A stretch of DNA of 60,472 bases, from assembly GCA_029251005.1 (NCBI GenBank), contig JAQXEE010000125.1, forward strand, positions 1 to 60,472, given 5' to 3'. Under the pieces are notes generated by a model. It made no database searches, had not been told where the DNA came from, and saw only the letters and a program-made list of their open reading frames with translations. Below are positions 17,323 through 26,591 of the stretch, piece by piece (positions within the stretch are counted from its first letter, which is position 1; the number at the start of each line of letters is the position of its first letter). The position numbers and the translations under genes were made by a program. The DNA is from Flavobacteriales bacterium. GTDB lineage: Bacteria > Bacteroidota > Bacteroidia > Flavobacteriales_C > GCA-002722245.

Positions 17323-17817
17323 TTATAAACCTAATTCTTGTTTAACCAAATCAGTAATATCAGTTCCTGCAGCGTATAAAGCAGCATTAATATCAAGAAC
17401 GTAAGTGTAACCATTAGCCTTCCCAATTTTTTTAACAGCAGCTTCAATTTTACCTTCAACGGCCATTAATAACTTTCTTTGCTCAGCTTGAACTTGGGCT
17501 TGAAGTTGAGGAACTGTTTCTTGTTGAAACGCAGCCTGGTCAGCCTGAAGTCTTTTATATTCTCTTTGAACAATATTTGAATCAAGTGTTAAATAGGTTT
17601 TTTCAAATTGCGCTTGATCTTGAGCTAATCTTTGTTGTTCATATTGAAGTTCTTGTTGAACTTTCATCTGATATTGTTGGAATTTCATTTCAACTGAATC
17701 TTTAACTGCTAATTGAGCGGCTATAGTATCTGTATTAACGTGCGCTAATTTAATTTTTTGTGCAAATGCAGTCGAAGTCGAAATAACGATGATTGCAAGT
17801 AATATTAATTTTTTCAT
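17323..17817 (-). CDS. Skp/OmpH-family periplasmic chaperone (second copy)
   Basis: The 164-residue protein has an N-terminal signal peptide (MKKLILLAIIVISTSTAFAQ), then a beta strand (KIKLAHVNTDTIA) and two long Gln-rich helices forming the grasping tentacles. Skp binds unfolded outer membrane proteins after SecA/Sec export and carries them to the BAM complex. It is the last gene of a uppS-bamA-skp-skp row and is followed by a terminator. Tandem skp paralogues after bamA are common in Bacteroidota. It is richer in Gln than the other copy, which may mean a different client range. Confidence 0.88.
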   Translation of the reverse strand: MKKLILLAIIVISTSTAFAQKIKLAHVNTDTIAAQLAVKDSVEMKFQQYQMKVQQELQYEQQRLAQDQAQFEKTYLTLDSNIVQREYKRLQADQAAFQQETVPQLQAQVQAEQRKLLMAVEGKIEAAVKKIGKANGYTYVLDINAALYAAGTDITDLVKQELGL

Positions 17818-17863
17818 GGTAACTGTTTATAAGTGTTATATAATTCGATTTACAATAATACTA

Positions 17864-18367
17864 TTAAAATCCTAATTTTTTTAAAACATCCTCTGTTTTA
17901 TCATACTTGTCGCTATAGTAAAGTACAGCAAACTTTGACGAGGAGTCTAAAATAAAAGCAAATCTTCCGTCTTCCGCAACAGTTTGGATTGCTTTGTATA
18001 CTTTATCCTGAATTGGTTTAATTAACTTCTGCCTTTCTTTAAAGAGATCTCCTTTAGCACCAAATCTATTTTGTCTTATTTTCGAAAGATCATTTTCTGC
18101 TTGTTGTATTTCTTCCTTACGCTTCAACCTCATTGTTTTTGAGAGTAAAATTTTATCAGCTTGAAATGACGAATTTAGCTTGTTGACTTCCGATTGTTTA
18201 GCTTTAATTTCTTTCTGATACTGAATTGCTAACTCATCTAATTTTTCTTGAGCACTTTTGTATTCAGGGATTTTATCCAGAATCTTTTCTGTATCAACAA
18301 AAGCAATTTTTTGCGCTTGTCCAGAAAAGGCAAACAGTATACCAAAAATGAATATTAATTTTTTCAT
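17864..18367 (-). CDS. Skp/OmpH-family periplasmic chaperone (first copy)
   Basis: I place the start at the ATG at 18367 (167 residues), where MKKLIFIFGILFAFSGQAQ gives a proper signal peptide; the frame extends seven codons upstream into the bamA coding end. The mature part begins KIAFVDTEKILDKIPEY, a classical OmpH/Skp opening, then two basic helical arms and a closing AFILDSSSKFAVLY strand region. It acts in the periplasm as a holdase for outer membrane proteins. It follows bamA almost directly and precedes the second skp by 46 nt. Confidence 0.9.
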   Translation of the reverse strand: MKKLIFIFGILFAFSGQAQKIAFVDTEKILDKIPEYKSAQEKLDELAIQYQKEIKAKQSEVNKLNSSFQADKILLSKTMRLKRKEEIQQAENDLSKIRQNRFGAKGDLFKERQKLIKPIQDKVYKAIQTVAEDGRFAFILDSSSKFAVLYYSDKYDKTEDVLKKLGF

Positions 18368-18377
18368 GCTGTTAATT

Positions 18378-20957
18378 TTACCATCCACTCACATTTCCAC
18401 CGAACGTAAATGTAAACTGTCCTGGAAATGAAGAGAATGAAGGTTCGAGTGTTCTATTTGCTGCGTCAAATGGGAATCCATAATCAAATCCAAGCATTCC
18501 AAGCATAGGAAGAAAAAGACGAATACCAACTCCAGCAGTTTTCTTAACATCAAACGGATCAAATTGTTTTAGGGATTCAAAGGTGTTTCCTGCTTCAGCA
18601 AATGTTAATGCGTAAATAGTAGCTTGTTGTTGTAAACTAATTGGATACCTTAATTCAAATGTGTATTTAAGAGCCCCAACACCTCCGTTTAATCCGTCTC
18701 CTTTATAAACAACGTTAGATGAATTAGCTTCTGTAAACCCTCTTAATGGGATGATTTCTCTTCCGTCTATGTTAAACCCAGTTAAACCAGATCCACCCAT
18801 ATAAAATCTTTCAAATGGAGATGCTCCAATTGCTTTATTATAAGTCGCTAATAAACCAAAGTTTACTTTAGAATAAAGGACAAGGTTGTCTACTATTTTA
18901 TTGTACCAACCTGCGTGTAATTTATATTTGTGGTATTCTATCCATTTGTAACGATCAACTTCACTCATTGTAGCTATGTCATCCTGTGAGTTATTTAATG
19001 AAACAAATGGAAGTGTAAATTGTCCTGAAAGATTAAACTCTCCACCGGACCTTGGATAAATCGGTTGATCAATACTATTTCTAGAAAGGTTAAGTTTAAG
19101 GTTTAAGTTATTAAACTGTCCTTGTTCATCCGTAGCGATATTTAAACCGCTGAATTTAAATACGTTATATCGTTGATATCCTAGAGAAGTCTGAAATCTA
19201 AAAAAGTTATCAGGCCACTTAAGACGAGTTCCCCACCCAAGGCTTGCTCCTGTAATATTTTGATAACCACCAGTAGAAGTACTTTGTAATCTAGTGTGAT
19301 ATATTGAAGTACTTAATGAATTAGGTCTTTTTCCTCTAAACCAAGGTTCGACAAAGCTAAAGTTATACGATTGGTACTGGGTTCCGTTTGATTGAGCTCT
19401 TAAGCTTAATGTTTGTCCATCACCAGAAGGTATTGGCGCCCATGACTTACGTTTGAAAAATCGCTTAGTAGAAAAGTTGTTAAAGCTAAGTCCAAGTGTA
19501 CCTACAACTCTTCCAGCTCCAAAACCTCCTTGTAATTCAAATTGGTCAGAAGGTTGTTCTTCGACAACAAATTCGATATCAACTGTCCCTGTAGCAGGGT
19601 TTGGTTTTGGATTAACTTGAAGTTTTTCAGGATTGAAATATTTAAGGTTTGCTAATTCTCTTTGTGATCTAATGATGTCTGATCTTTTGAAAAGCTCACC
19701 AGGTTTCATATAGATTTCTCTTAAAATAACATGATCACTTGTTTTTGTATTTCCAACGATAGTAATTCTACCAACAATAGCTTGTTTTCCTTCAAAAATT
19801 TGAATTTCAAGATCTACAGAATCATTTTCAATTTTTACTTCTTTAGTATTTAGGTTAAAGAACAAATATCCATCATCAAGATAAAGTGAGCTAATATCCG
19901 TTTGTTGAGGATCCATTGATAAACGTTGGTTTAAACGTTGTTCGTCATAAATATCACCTTTCTTAATATTTAGATAGTTTAAAAGGAAGTCGCTTGTGTA
20001 TTTCGCGTTACCTACGAAATTAATGTTTCGGTAATAATACCTTTTTCCTTCATCAATTGTAATTTCTAGTTTAACTCTATTGTCCGAAGTTTTAATAATA
20101 GTATCAGAGATAATTTGCATATCTCTGAAACCATATTGCATATAAACAGCTTTAACTAGTTCTAAATCCTGATTATATTCGTCATCGATGAATTTAGAGG
20201 TTCTAAAAATATTCCACCAAATTTTTGTTTTGGTTTCTTTCATCGCTCTTTTTAATTTGGAATCAGGAAGAGCTCTGTTTCCTCTGAAAACAATATCCTC
20301 AACTTTTACTTTCGGACCTTCATCTATTTCAAAGAACAATATTAATTTATTGTTTTTTGTAGTGTCGTTTTTTGTGTAATGTTTTATTTGAGGATAAAGT
20401 TTTCCTTCTGAGAAATAAAAATTCTTGATAATTTCTTCTGCTCTGAAAATAACATTCGGACCGTAAGATCTGTAGGTTAGGTTTTTTAAATCGCCAGCTA
20501 AGTCTTCTCTTTCACTTTTACTAGGGTTTTTTCCTGTTTCAGCTTTTACAACAACAATCTTTCCTATTTGTGGAGATTCCTTGAATTTGAAAAGTAAGTG
20601 GATATTGTCGCCTTCAATTTTTGAGATATATAATTTTACATCTGTGAAAAGTTTAGAATCCCAAAGCTTTTTAATCGCATCAGAAGTAACATCACTAGGT
20701 ATTTTTATTTGATCTCCTTCTGCTAATCCACTTCGTAATAAGACAGCACTTTTATTTCTATTTGTTCCTTCAATTTCAATTGATTTGATTGTGTATACCT
20801 TAGGTATGTTTAGATTGAAAGCTGGTTTTTCTTTAAGCTTAATCTCTGCTCCAAGGGTAGAATCCAATGGATTTATTTGAACTGAATCACCAGTAACTTG
20901 TCCTGTAGAGACAAGCGTGAAGATTGCAAATAGAAATATTGTGAAATGTAGTTTCAT
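18378..20957 (-). CDS. bamA: Outer membrane protein assembly factor BamA
   Basis: BamA is the core of the machine that folds and inserts beta-barrel proteins into the outer membrane. This 859-residue protein has a signal peptide, a region of POTRA repeats (about 50-460; for example IKSIEIEGTNRN and VEDIVFRGNRALPDSKL), then a 16-strand barrel ending in a C-terminal aromatic (FTFGGNVSGW). GLTGFNIDGREIIPLRGF lies in the position of the VRGF-type lid loop. The start ATG overlaps the uppS stop (TAATG), and the two skp chaperone genes follow, so one transcript makes both the insertase and its chaperones. Confidence 0.95.
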   Translation of the reverse strand: MKLHFTIFLFAIFTLVSTGQVTGDSVQINPLDSTLGAEIKLKEKPAFNLNIPKVYTIKSIEIEGTNRNKSAVLLRSGLAEGDQIKIPSDVTSDAIKKLWDSKLFTDVKLYISKIEGDNIHLLFKFKESPQIGKIVVVKAETGKNPSKSEREDLAGDLKNLTYRSYGPNVIFRAEEIIKNFYFSEGKLYPQIKHYTKNDTTKNNKLILFFEIDEGPKVKVEDIVFRGNRALPDSKLKRAMKETKTKIWWNIFRTSKFIDDEYNQDLELVKAVYMQYGFRDMQIISDTIIKTSDNRVKLEITIDEGKRYYYRNINFVGNAKYTSDFLLNYLNIKKGDIYDEQRLNQRLSMDPQQTDISSLYLDDGYLFFNLNTKEVKIENDSVDLEIQIFEGKQAIVGRITIVGNTKTSDHVILREIYMKPGELFKRSDIIRSQRELANLKYFNPEKLQVNPKPNPATGTVDIEFVVEEQPSDQFELQGGFGAGRVVGTLGLSFNNFSTKRFFKRKSWAPIPSGDGQTLSLRAQSNGTQYQSYNFSFVEPWFRGKRPNSLSTSIYHTRLQSTSTGGYQNITGASLGWGTRLKWPDNFFRFQTSLGYQRYNVFKFSGLNIATDEQGQFNNLNLKLNLSRNSIDQPIYPRSGGEFNLSGQFTLPFVSLNNSQDDIATMSEVDRYKWIEYHKYKLHAGWYNKIVDNLVLYSKVNFGLLATYNKAIGASPFERFYMGGSGLTGFNIDGREIIPLRGFTEANSSNVVYKGDGLNGGVGALKYTFELRYPISLQQQATIYALTFAEAGNTFESLKQFDPFDVKKTAGVGIRLFLPMLGMLGFDYGFPFDAANRTLEPSFSSFPGQFTFTFGGNVSGW

Positions 20958-21709
20958 TAATTGTTTTTTTCTATTAGTTGTTCGCTTGTTTTCCCAAAAC
21001 GACGTTCTCGATTTTGGAAACTGATTAAAGCATCATAAAAGTCTTCGTCTCTAAAGTCAGGCCACAACTTAGATGTGAAATATAATTCTGCATAAGCTAA
21101 TTGCCAAAGTAGAAAATTACTAATTCTGTGTTCTCCTGAGGTCCTGATCATTAACTCAGGATTGGGTATTCCGGCAGTAGAAAGTGATTTGTCAATTAAC
21201 TCCTCGTTAATTTCGTGTTCACCGATACTACCTTCTTTAAATTTTAATGCAATTGATTTTACTGCATTGATTATCTCCCACTTTGCAGAATAACTAAGAG
21301 CTAAAATTAAAGTCATATGATCGTTAGAAGCTGTTTCATTGATAGCAGACTGAAGCTTTTCTTGTGCTTTTTTTGGTAATGAGTCTAAATCTCCAATTGC
21401 TTGTAAGCGAATTTTATTTTTGTTTAAAGTCTTAACCTCTTTTTTAATTGTGTCAACAAGTAGGTCCATCAAAGCGTTAACTTCAAATTTGGGCCGATTC
21501 CAATTCTCTGTAGAAAAGGCATATAAAGTAACGTATTTAACCCCAACTTTGGCCGCTCCTTCAATTGTAGACTGGACTGCTTTTACACCGCCCTTATGTC
21601 CGAAAACACGAAGTCTACCTTTTTGTTTAGCCCATCGCCCGTTTCCATCCATAATAATGGCTACGTGCTTAGGTATGTTGTTTTTATTTACTTCTTCAAA
21701 TTTAGCCAT
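20957..21709 (-). CDS. uppS: Isoprenyl transferase / undecaprenyl diphosphate synthase
   Basis: This cis-prenyltransferase of 250 residues makes undecaprenyl diphosphate, the carrier lipid for peptidoglycan and surface glycans. Signature motifs are VAIIMDGNGRWAKQKGR with the catalytic Asp, FGHKGG, LYAFSTENWNRP and RTSGEHRISNFLLWQLAYAE near the end. Length is normal. Its stop overlaps the bamA start, giving tight coupling. In P. gingivalis and other Bacteroidota a PorG-type gene, uppS, an omp85 and ompH genes occur in the same order. A TACTTTTG box lies on the minus strand 33 nt before the start. Confidence 0.95.
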   Translation of the reverse strand: MAKFEEVNKNNIPKHVAIIMDGNGRWAKQKGRLRVFGHKGGVKAVQSTIEGAAKVGVKYVTLYAFSTENWNRPKFEVNALMDLLVDTIKKEVKTLNKNKIRLQAIGDLDSLPKKAQEKLQSAINETASNDHMTLILALSYSAKWEIINAVKSIALKFKEGSIGEHEINEELIDKSLSTAGIPNPELMIRTSGEHRISNFLLWQLAYAELYFTSKLWPDFRDEDFYDALISFQNRERRFGKTSEQLIEKNN

Positions 21710-21742
21710 TAAACTTGTTAGTTTTGAATTAGCTTAAGCCCA

Positions 21743-21750
21743 CAAAAGTA
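21743..21750 (-). promoter_or_regulatory. Possible -7 box upstream of uppS
   Basis: The complement reads TACTTTTG, matching TAnnTTTG. No TTG is seen about 20 nt further upstream, so it may be only a weak internal promoter for uppS-bamA-skp. Confidence 0.25.
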
Positions 21751-21760
21751 GTGTTTTAAT

Positions 21761-22537
21761 TCATTTACGACACACCTCTTCAGGGGTTAAGTTTACAAAA
21801 ATTGTTAATCCAGTAAACACATACCAGTCTTTATTATATCGGTCACCTCTTTTTATATGGTCAACATTAGAATATTGTGTTGTATTCGCTATGCTTGCTT
21901 GACTTTCGGACGTTGTTGAGGCTTCTGGAATGTAATTCGTACTAATGTCGTCCATGTAGTCTGTAAAGGTTTTTCTGATTCCCCAATTTAAACCAACACC
22001 CCAATTATTAAATCTTGTTTTGATACCAACACCAAGTGGGATCACAAAAATATTTTTCGAAAATGCTTTTCCTTCGGTTTGAAGGTTAGCTGTGCTAATT
22101 GGAATCCCGTTAAAATTAGCTTTAGGATTATGGTTTGTAAAAGCAGCTCCAATAAAAAAATATGGAGTTGCCAAATACGAATTCGGGTCTAATGCTGAAA
22201 AAGAGAAAAAATTGAATTCACCAATAATAGATCCTTCAATTATTTGAGACGTAAAAGAAAAGTTTCGATCTTTGTTGAAGGAATTTCTACTACTAGCATC
22301 ATTTCCCTCTATTTTCCCTATTGTTAAAGCTGCTTTTAAGCTCAGGCGTTCATCATAATTATAACGAAGGAAGGGACCAAAGGCTAAGTTCAATGGAAAG
22401 ATATGTTTTTGGTTCGTTTCTCCCAAGTAATATGAATCACCTCCAAATGCCCCTAACTCCCAGCTAGAAGTTGGTGTTTGAGCCTGTAGAATAGAGATGG
22501 ATATGAAAAAAAATATATGGAAAAATAAACCTTTCAT
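21761..22537 (-). CDS. PorG-like outer membrane barrel protein (DUF6089 family)
   Basis: I start it at the ATG at 22537 (258 residues), which gives a clean signal peptide (MKGLFFHIFFFISISILQAQ). The mature protein reads as a small beta barrel: SSWELGAFGGDSYYLGETN near the N-terminus, alternating strands, WGVGLNWGIRKTFTDYMDDIS, and a closing WYVFTGLTIFVNL strand. This is the DUF6089 pattern of PorG, an outer membrane component of type IX secretion. Its place directly upstream of uppS-bamA matches the location of porG in P. gingivalis, so it is the more likely true PorG of the tandem pair. Confidence 0.72.
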   Translation of the reverse strand: MKGLFFHIFFFISISILQAQTPTSSWELGAFGGDSYYLGETNQKHIFPLNLAFGPFLRYNYDERLSLKAALTIGKIEGNDASSRNSFNKDRNFSFTSQIIEGSIIGEFNFFSFSALDPNSYLATPYFFIGAAFTNHNPKANFNGIPISTANLQTEGKAFSKNIFVIPLGVGIKTRFNNWGVGLNWGIRKTFTDYMDDISTNYIPEASTTSESQASIANTTQYSNVDHIKRGDRYNKDWYVFTGLTIFVNLTPEEVCRK

Positions 22538-22544
22538 AAAAAAC

Positions 22545-22572
22545 AAAACCTAAACGTAAGGGTTTAGGTTTT
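22545..22572. terminator. Perfect hairpin between the two PorG-like genes
   Basis: AAAACCTAAAC (22545-22555) and GTTTAGGTTTT (22562-22572) are perfect 11-bp inverted arms around a 6-nt loop. On the minus strand it follows the upstream PorG-like stop and ends 8 nt before the ATG of the next gene, so it could act as a partial terminator or mRNA stabiliser. No long T-run follows. Confidence 0.55.
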
Positions 22573-22593
22573 AGTATTTGAATTTTATTAATT

Positions 22594-23487
22594 TTATCTA
22601 AATTTAGGTAAACCACCTCTGGTAGTTTTTAATTTGTAGTTTGCACTTAAGAGTAAAAACATGTAAGTGTCGTTATCTGTAGGGTCTCCACGTTGTTCAT
22701 ATGAAGCAGCGCCAATCCAACTTCCTTGAGTAGGGTCAGCAGCTAAAGCAGCATCTGTTCCAAATGAGTCTTCAATTAAATTGTTAGGGTAGTAAGTAGT
22801 ACTCACATCGTCAATATAATCCGTGAATGTTTTTCTCAGCCCGTATTCTATACTAACTAACCATCTTCTATCAACAGCAACTTTTAACCCAAGACCCAAC
22901 GGAACGGCTAATTGAAACTTACTGTATGGTGTTCGAGTTGGAGTTAATGTTTGACCTTCTGTGTTATATTGTTTTAAGTAGTGCCATCCGTCACCGAATT
23001 TACCTTGTGGAGCAAAAAAGAATCCCGAAATCCCTAAAAACCCATAAGGATAAATTGCCATGCTTCTTAGTCCTCTTACTCCCCTTAATTTAAAACGGTG
23101 TCCTCTTTTTTCTTTCTTGAGATAGAATTCAAAATTATATCCTAACTCCAAAATAGGAGATCTGAAATTTAAATCTCTAGCTCTACGTACAGGGTCTTTA
23201 GTTTTCATATCGTCACCAGCAACAATTCCTGCAGTAAAGGCAATTTTATGAGAAATTTGCTGAGTTTGTTTGAACCTTAATCCTCCAGTAATAGCAAGTC
23301 TAGTTTTGGACCACTCTAAATCCTTCATGTAGTTCGTTCCTATTTGATCAGCACCTCCTAAATCCCCGAGGAAATTTGATGCGCCTATTCCAAAAATAGT
23401 TTCCCATCTATATCTTTTCCAACGCTGAGCTTCCGAGTTAAAACCAACTCCCAGAAGTATAATAATTAAAAGTAATTTAGCTTTCAT
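22594..23487 (-). CDS. PorG-like outer membrane barrel protein, divergent paralogue
   Basis: The 297-residue protein has a signal peptide (MKAKLLLIIILLGVGFNSEAQ), then WETIFGIGASNFLGDLGG, which aligns by eye with the opening of the adjacent PorG-like protein, and shares YGLRKTFTDYIDDVSTTYYP with it. The end is basic (KLKTTRGGLPKFR) rather than a barrel-closing aromatic. It is probably a DUF6089 paralogue made by tandem duplication. It is the first gene of the block and has the best promoter match in the window. Whether it serves type IX secretion is inference. Confidence 0.68.
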   Translation of the reverse strand: MKAKLLLIIILLGVGFNSEAQRWKRYRWETIFGIGASNFLGDLGGADQIGTNYMKDLEWSKTRLAITGGLRFKQTQQISHKIAFTAGIVAGDDMKTKDPVRRARDLNFRSPILELGYNFEFYLKKEKRGHRFKLRGVRGLRSMAIYPYGFLGISGFFFAPQGKFGDGWHYLKQYNTEGQTLTPTRTPYSKFQLAVPLGLGLKVAVDRRWLVSIEYGLRKTFTDYIDDVSTTYYPNNLIEDSFGTDAALAADPTQGSWIGAASYEQRGDPTDNDTYMFLLLSANYKLKTTRGGLPKFR

Positions 23488-23516
23488 TTTAAATGCTTTA
23501 AAACACTATAACCGGA

Positions 23517-23548
23517 CAAAGATATAAATTTCACCGTTTCTAATCCAA
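23517..23548 (-). promoter_or_regulatory. Promoter of the PorG-uppS-bamA-skp block
   Basis: On the minus strand TTG (complement of 23546-23548) is followed after 21 nt by TATCTTTG (complement of 23517-23524). This fits the Bacteroidota consensus TTG-N17-23-TAnnTTTG. The ATG at 23487 is 29 nt beyond the box. Confidence 0.55.
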
Positions 23549-23569
23549 TATGAATGAATTAAATATTAA

Positions 23570-24451
23570 TTAGTTTCGATTATCTAGTCCCCAATTCAAC
23601 TTATTTCGGATAGTACTAAAAAAGGAATGGTCAGAAGCCCTTACTACATTCATATAGTACTCACCATGTTCGATTACTAATTCCTCATCAATTTTAATAG
23701 GTTCACTCCTTGCATCCAAAGCAACAAGGAATTCATCATCTCTACCTTCTAATTTTAAAGTTATCTTTTTATGATCTGGAATAATTAAAGGTCGCACATT
23801 AAGGTTGTGTGGTGCAATAGGGGTAATAATGAAGACATCACTTCCAGGCATTACAATAGGACCAGAACAACTTAAGTTATAACCAGTTGATCCTGTTGGT
23901 GTAGATATAATTAATCCATCGGCCCAATAGGAGTTTAGGAATTTATCGTTTACATATGCGTGAATAATCATCATCGAAGATGAATCTTTTTTATGAACTG
24001 TAACTTCATTTAGAGCATAATTAATATCTCCAAAATGGTTTGATTTTGTAGATAATTTAAGGATACTCCTTCTTTCAGAGTTTATATTTCCAGCAAAAAT
24101 TTCTTCAAGAGGATTTTGAACATCTTCAGTAGAAATACTAGATAGAAATCCTAATCTACCGGTATTAATACCAAAAACAGGTACATTTGAATTTCTTACT
24201 ATTGAAAGTGAATCTAAAATGGAGCCATCTCCTCCTAAACAAATAAGTAAATCATAACCTTTAATCTCATCAGAATAGGAGAATTTACCAAAACCTTCAA
24301 TATCATTTACATTTCCAACTAGCTGCTTGTGCAATCCACTATAAATAGAAATGGTATTATCTGTAGATTTGGATTTTAAGAATGTAAAGAGGTTTTGAAA
24401 AGTACTTAGCTTCTCAGGATTAAATTTTATGCCGTAAACTCCTATTTTCAT
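23570..24451 (-). CDS. nadK: NAD kinase
   Basis: This 293-residue enzyme phosphorylates NAD to NADP with ATP. The family motifs are clear: LLICLGGDGSILDSL with the catalytic GGDG, GINTGRLGFLSS, ALNEVTVHKKD and STPTGSTGYNLSCSGP. Length is normal. It lies between the divergent PorG-like paralogue and an Omp85-type gene in the same direction with short gaps. NadK beside PorG-like and CBS genes is a recurring Bacteroidota arrangement from memory, not evidence of a shared pathway. Confidence 0.96.
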   Translation of the reverse strand: MKIGVYGIKFNPEKLSTFQNLFTFLKSKSTDNTISIYSGLHKQLVGNVNDIEGFGKFSYSDEIKGYDLLICLGGDGSILDSLSIVRNSNVPVFGINTGRLGFLSSISTEDVQNPLEEIFAGNINSERRSILKLSTKSNHFGDINYALNEVTVHKKDSSSMMIIHAYVNDKFLNSYWADGLIISTPTGSTGYNLSCSGPIVMPGSDVFIITPIAPHNLNVRPLIIPDHKKITLKLEGRDDEFLVALDARSEPIKIDEELVIEHGEYYMNVVRASDHSFFSTIRNKLNWGLDNRN

Positions 24452-24505
24452 AATTATGCAATATTACGTTTTATGTACGAATAAGTTTAACAGATGATTC
24501 GTTTG

Positions 24506-25882
24506 TTAGATTGGTGCAACAAAACTAATGTTAAAGTTATATTCACCCATCTTATTTGCTGAGTATTCAGTTCTGATAACCACATCATAATAAGTTATCC
24601 AGTCCAATCCAGTTCCTCCTCCAATGAGAAAGTTATTTATTAAGTCATTTGTCAACTGATTATTGTCAAATACATACCCCGCGTCGATGTAAGTGTTAAG
24701 GTAAAGTGCAAAATGTATTTTACTAAACTTTTTTATATTCTTAATAAAGGGTATTATATAGCTTTTAGGTTTTAGTAATTGAATTTTGAAGTTGTTTTTT
24801 ATTAAGCTAGAAGTTTTTCCCATGATTACATAGGGTTCATAACCTCTTACATAATTAGAAAAACCCAATCCATTCTTGAAAATAAAAGGAACGTTATTTT
24901 GCATGAACTGCCCAATATGAATACCTGAGGCCCAAAATAACCGGTTTTTTATTTGTGTGTAATATCTGTAGTTACTTTGAATATGTGTTACGGATAAATT
25001 AGAGTTGTCAATTTTATTTAGTCCAAACTGTTTTAATTGAACATCAAAAAAGAATCCTCTTAAGGGATAGTTTTGACTAAATCGCTTATCTAATTTATAC
25101 CTATAACTCAAAAAACCGTAGCGCAATAAATTATCAGACTGACCTAAATAATGATTATTTAAATTAGAAAGTTCATTTTGAGTTTTGATCTGAACGAATT
25201 CAGCATTGAAGTATTGATTTTGGTAAAATCCTTTTCGTCTAAAATATTCAAATTGAAAATTGAATCTTGAGTAAAGTGAAGTCGAGTCATTTTTTAAATA
25301 AATCATTTCATTATTACGAACTCCCGTGAAAATTTCGTTTCGAGTACTGTAGTTAGATGCAATCTTTAATCCGTCTTTGAGCTTTTTGTTAATGTAAGGT
25401 ACTTTGTATTTAAACCCGAATTTTTCGGTAAAACCTAGATAGCCACTTATCTGAAGTGTTTGATTTAAGCCTAAAAAGTTAAATTTATTTAAATGTACTC
25501 CTGCATCAATTCTACTTAAGTCCTTGTTTTTTTGCCATTCGGAAAAATTTCGATCTTGAAATTTAATTATTACCTCAGGCCATAAGTACCAACGTTCTTG
25601 AAGTTCAACTTCTACATACCATTTACCTAAAGTATCTTTAAAATTAACTGTTGTGAAATTGAATAAGGATGTATTAAATAAGTTGTTTTCTGAATTGGTT
25701 ATGTGCTTTGCTGTGTCTTTAGGAAGAATATTGTCTCCAACTATAAAAGTAAGTTCTCTGAAAATTATTTTAAGTTTGGTGGTCCTATTTCCAATAACAT
25801 TGATTTCTGCAATTTCTTGGGCAGAAACCGAACCATTAACAAATATGCTAAATATAACAAGGAATGAGAATAATCCTCTCAC
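24506..25882 (-). CDS. Omp85-family outer membrane protein with a single POTRA-like domain
   Basis: The 458-residue protein has a signal peptide ending near SVSAQ, one POTRA-like domain (about 22-100; IAEINVIGNRTTKLKIIFREL), and a barrel with FSNYVRGYEPYVIMG in the place of the VRGF-type loop of Omp85 proteins. It ends in an aromatic/hydrophobic strand (YNFNISFVAPI). It is much shorter than BamA, and is probably a BamA/TamA relative that inserts or translocates a special set of substrates, or simply a surface antigen. It starts 3 nt after the CBS-protein stop, so the two are co-transcribed. Confidence 0.75.
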   Translation of the reverse strand: MRGLFSFLVIFSIFVNGSVSAQEIAEINVIGNRTTKLKIIFRELTFIVGDNILPKDTAKHITNSENNLFNTSLFNFTTVNFKDTLGKWYVEVELQERWYLWPEVIIKFQDRNFSEWQKNKDLSRIDAGVHLNKFNFLGLNQTLQISGYLGFTEKFGFKYKVPYINKKLKDGLKIASNYSTRNEIFTGVRNNEMIYLKNDSTSLYSRFNFQFEYFRRKGFYQNQYFNAEFVQIKTQNELSNLNNHYLGQSDNLLRYGFLSYRYKLDKRFSQNYPLRGFFFDVQLKQFGLNKIDNSNLSVTHIQSNYRYYTQIKNRLFWASGIHIGQFMQNNVPFIFKNGLGFSNYVRGYEPYVIMGKTSSLIKNNFKIQLLKPKSYIIPFIKNIKKFSKIHFALYLNTYIDAGYVFDNNQLTNDLINNFLIGGGTGLDWITYYDVVIRTEYSANKMGEYNFNISFVAPI

Positions 25883-25885
25883 GGA

Positions 25886-26548
25886 TTAAATGTTTAAGTA
25901 TTTAATAAATTGATTATACCTTCTTTCTAAATCTTCTTCATATTCGCTTTCGTGAAAAGAAGCTTTGATCTCATAGTCATAGCGTGTGAAACTTGCTAAA
26001 ATTGAAGAAAGGTCAGACTTATTAATTTTTAAAACGATGTCCATTTTTAAAGAGTCATCTTGCGTGCTTGTGTAAGAAGAAAGAATTTTAGCATTTTCAC
26101 TTTCAATAATTTGAGCAATTTGTACCATAGAATAATCACGTATGTTTAAACCCAAAACAATTACACCACCAGGTTCTTTGGCATTGGTGAGTTTAGCCAA
26201 GGTTTTAACCAATTCTTCTTGCCCAATAACTCCAATGTATTGATCATTATCATCTAAAACAGGAAGTGCTGTAATGTTATTCTGAGAAAAAACAGACAGG
26301 ATGTCATAAATGTAGTCATACATTTTTACAGAAGGTCTTGTAAGTATAGGTTTTGCTTGATTTAAAGGCAGAAAGGTATCTTCTAAGTCAAGTATTTCAT
26401 TTTCAGATATTAAACCGTGGTATTCTCCATTATCAACAACCGGGATATGAGACACTCTGTTCTCGTCCATTAACCTCAAAGCTTTTTCAGCCTCATCGCT
26501 AAAAGAGATGGACGGTATGTGTATAGATATTAATTCTTTTGCGATCAC
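25886..26548 (-). CDS. CBS-domain protein (acetoin-utilisation AcuB-like)
   Basis: This soluble 220-residue protein consists of a pair of CBS domains (about 1-130; HIPSISFSDEAEKALRLMDE and ITALPVLDDNDQYIGVIGQE) followed by an ACT-like domain (about 130-200; GGVIVLGLNIRDYSMVQIAQ). CBS pairs bind adenine nucleotides and act as regulators. It precedes the Omp85 and nadK genes and diverges from pdxJ. The target is unknown; a link to NAD(P) or nucleotide status through nadK is only suggested by position. Confidence 0.8.
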   Translation of the reverse strand: MIAKELISIHIPSISFSDEAEKALRLMDENRVSHIPVVDNGEYHGLISENEILDLEDTFLPLNQAKPILTRPSVKMYDYIYDILSVFSQNNITALPVLDDNDQYIGVIGQEELVKTLAKLTNAKEPGGVIVLGLNIRDYSMVQIAQIIESENAKILSSYTSTQDDSLKMDIVLKINKSDLSSILASFTRYDYEIKASFHESEYEEDLERRYNQFIKYLNI

Positions 26549-26591
26549 AGTTAAATACTATTAAAATGATACTGTAAAAGTAGTATTTTTT

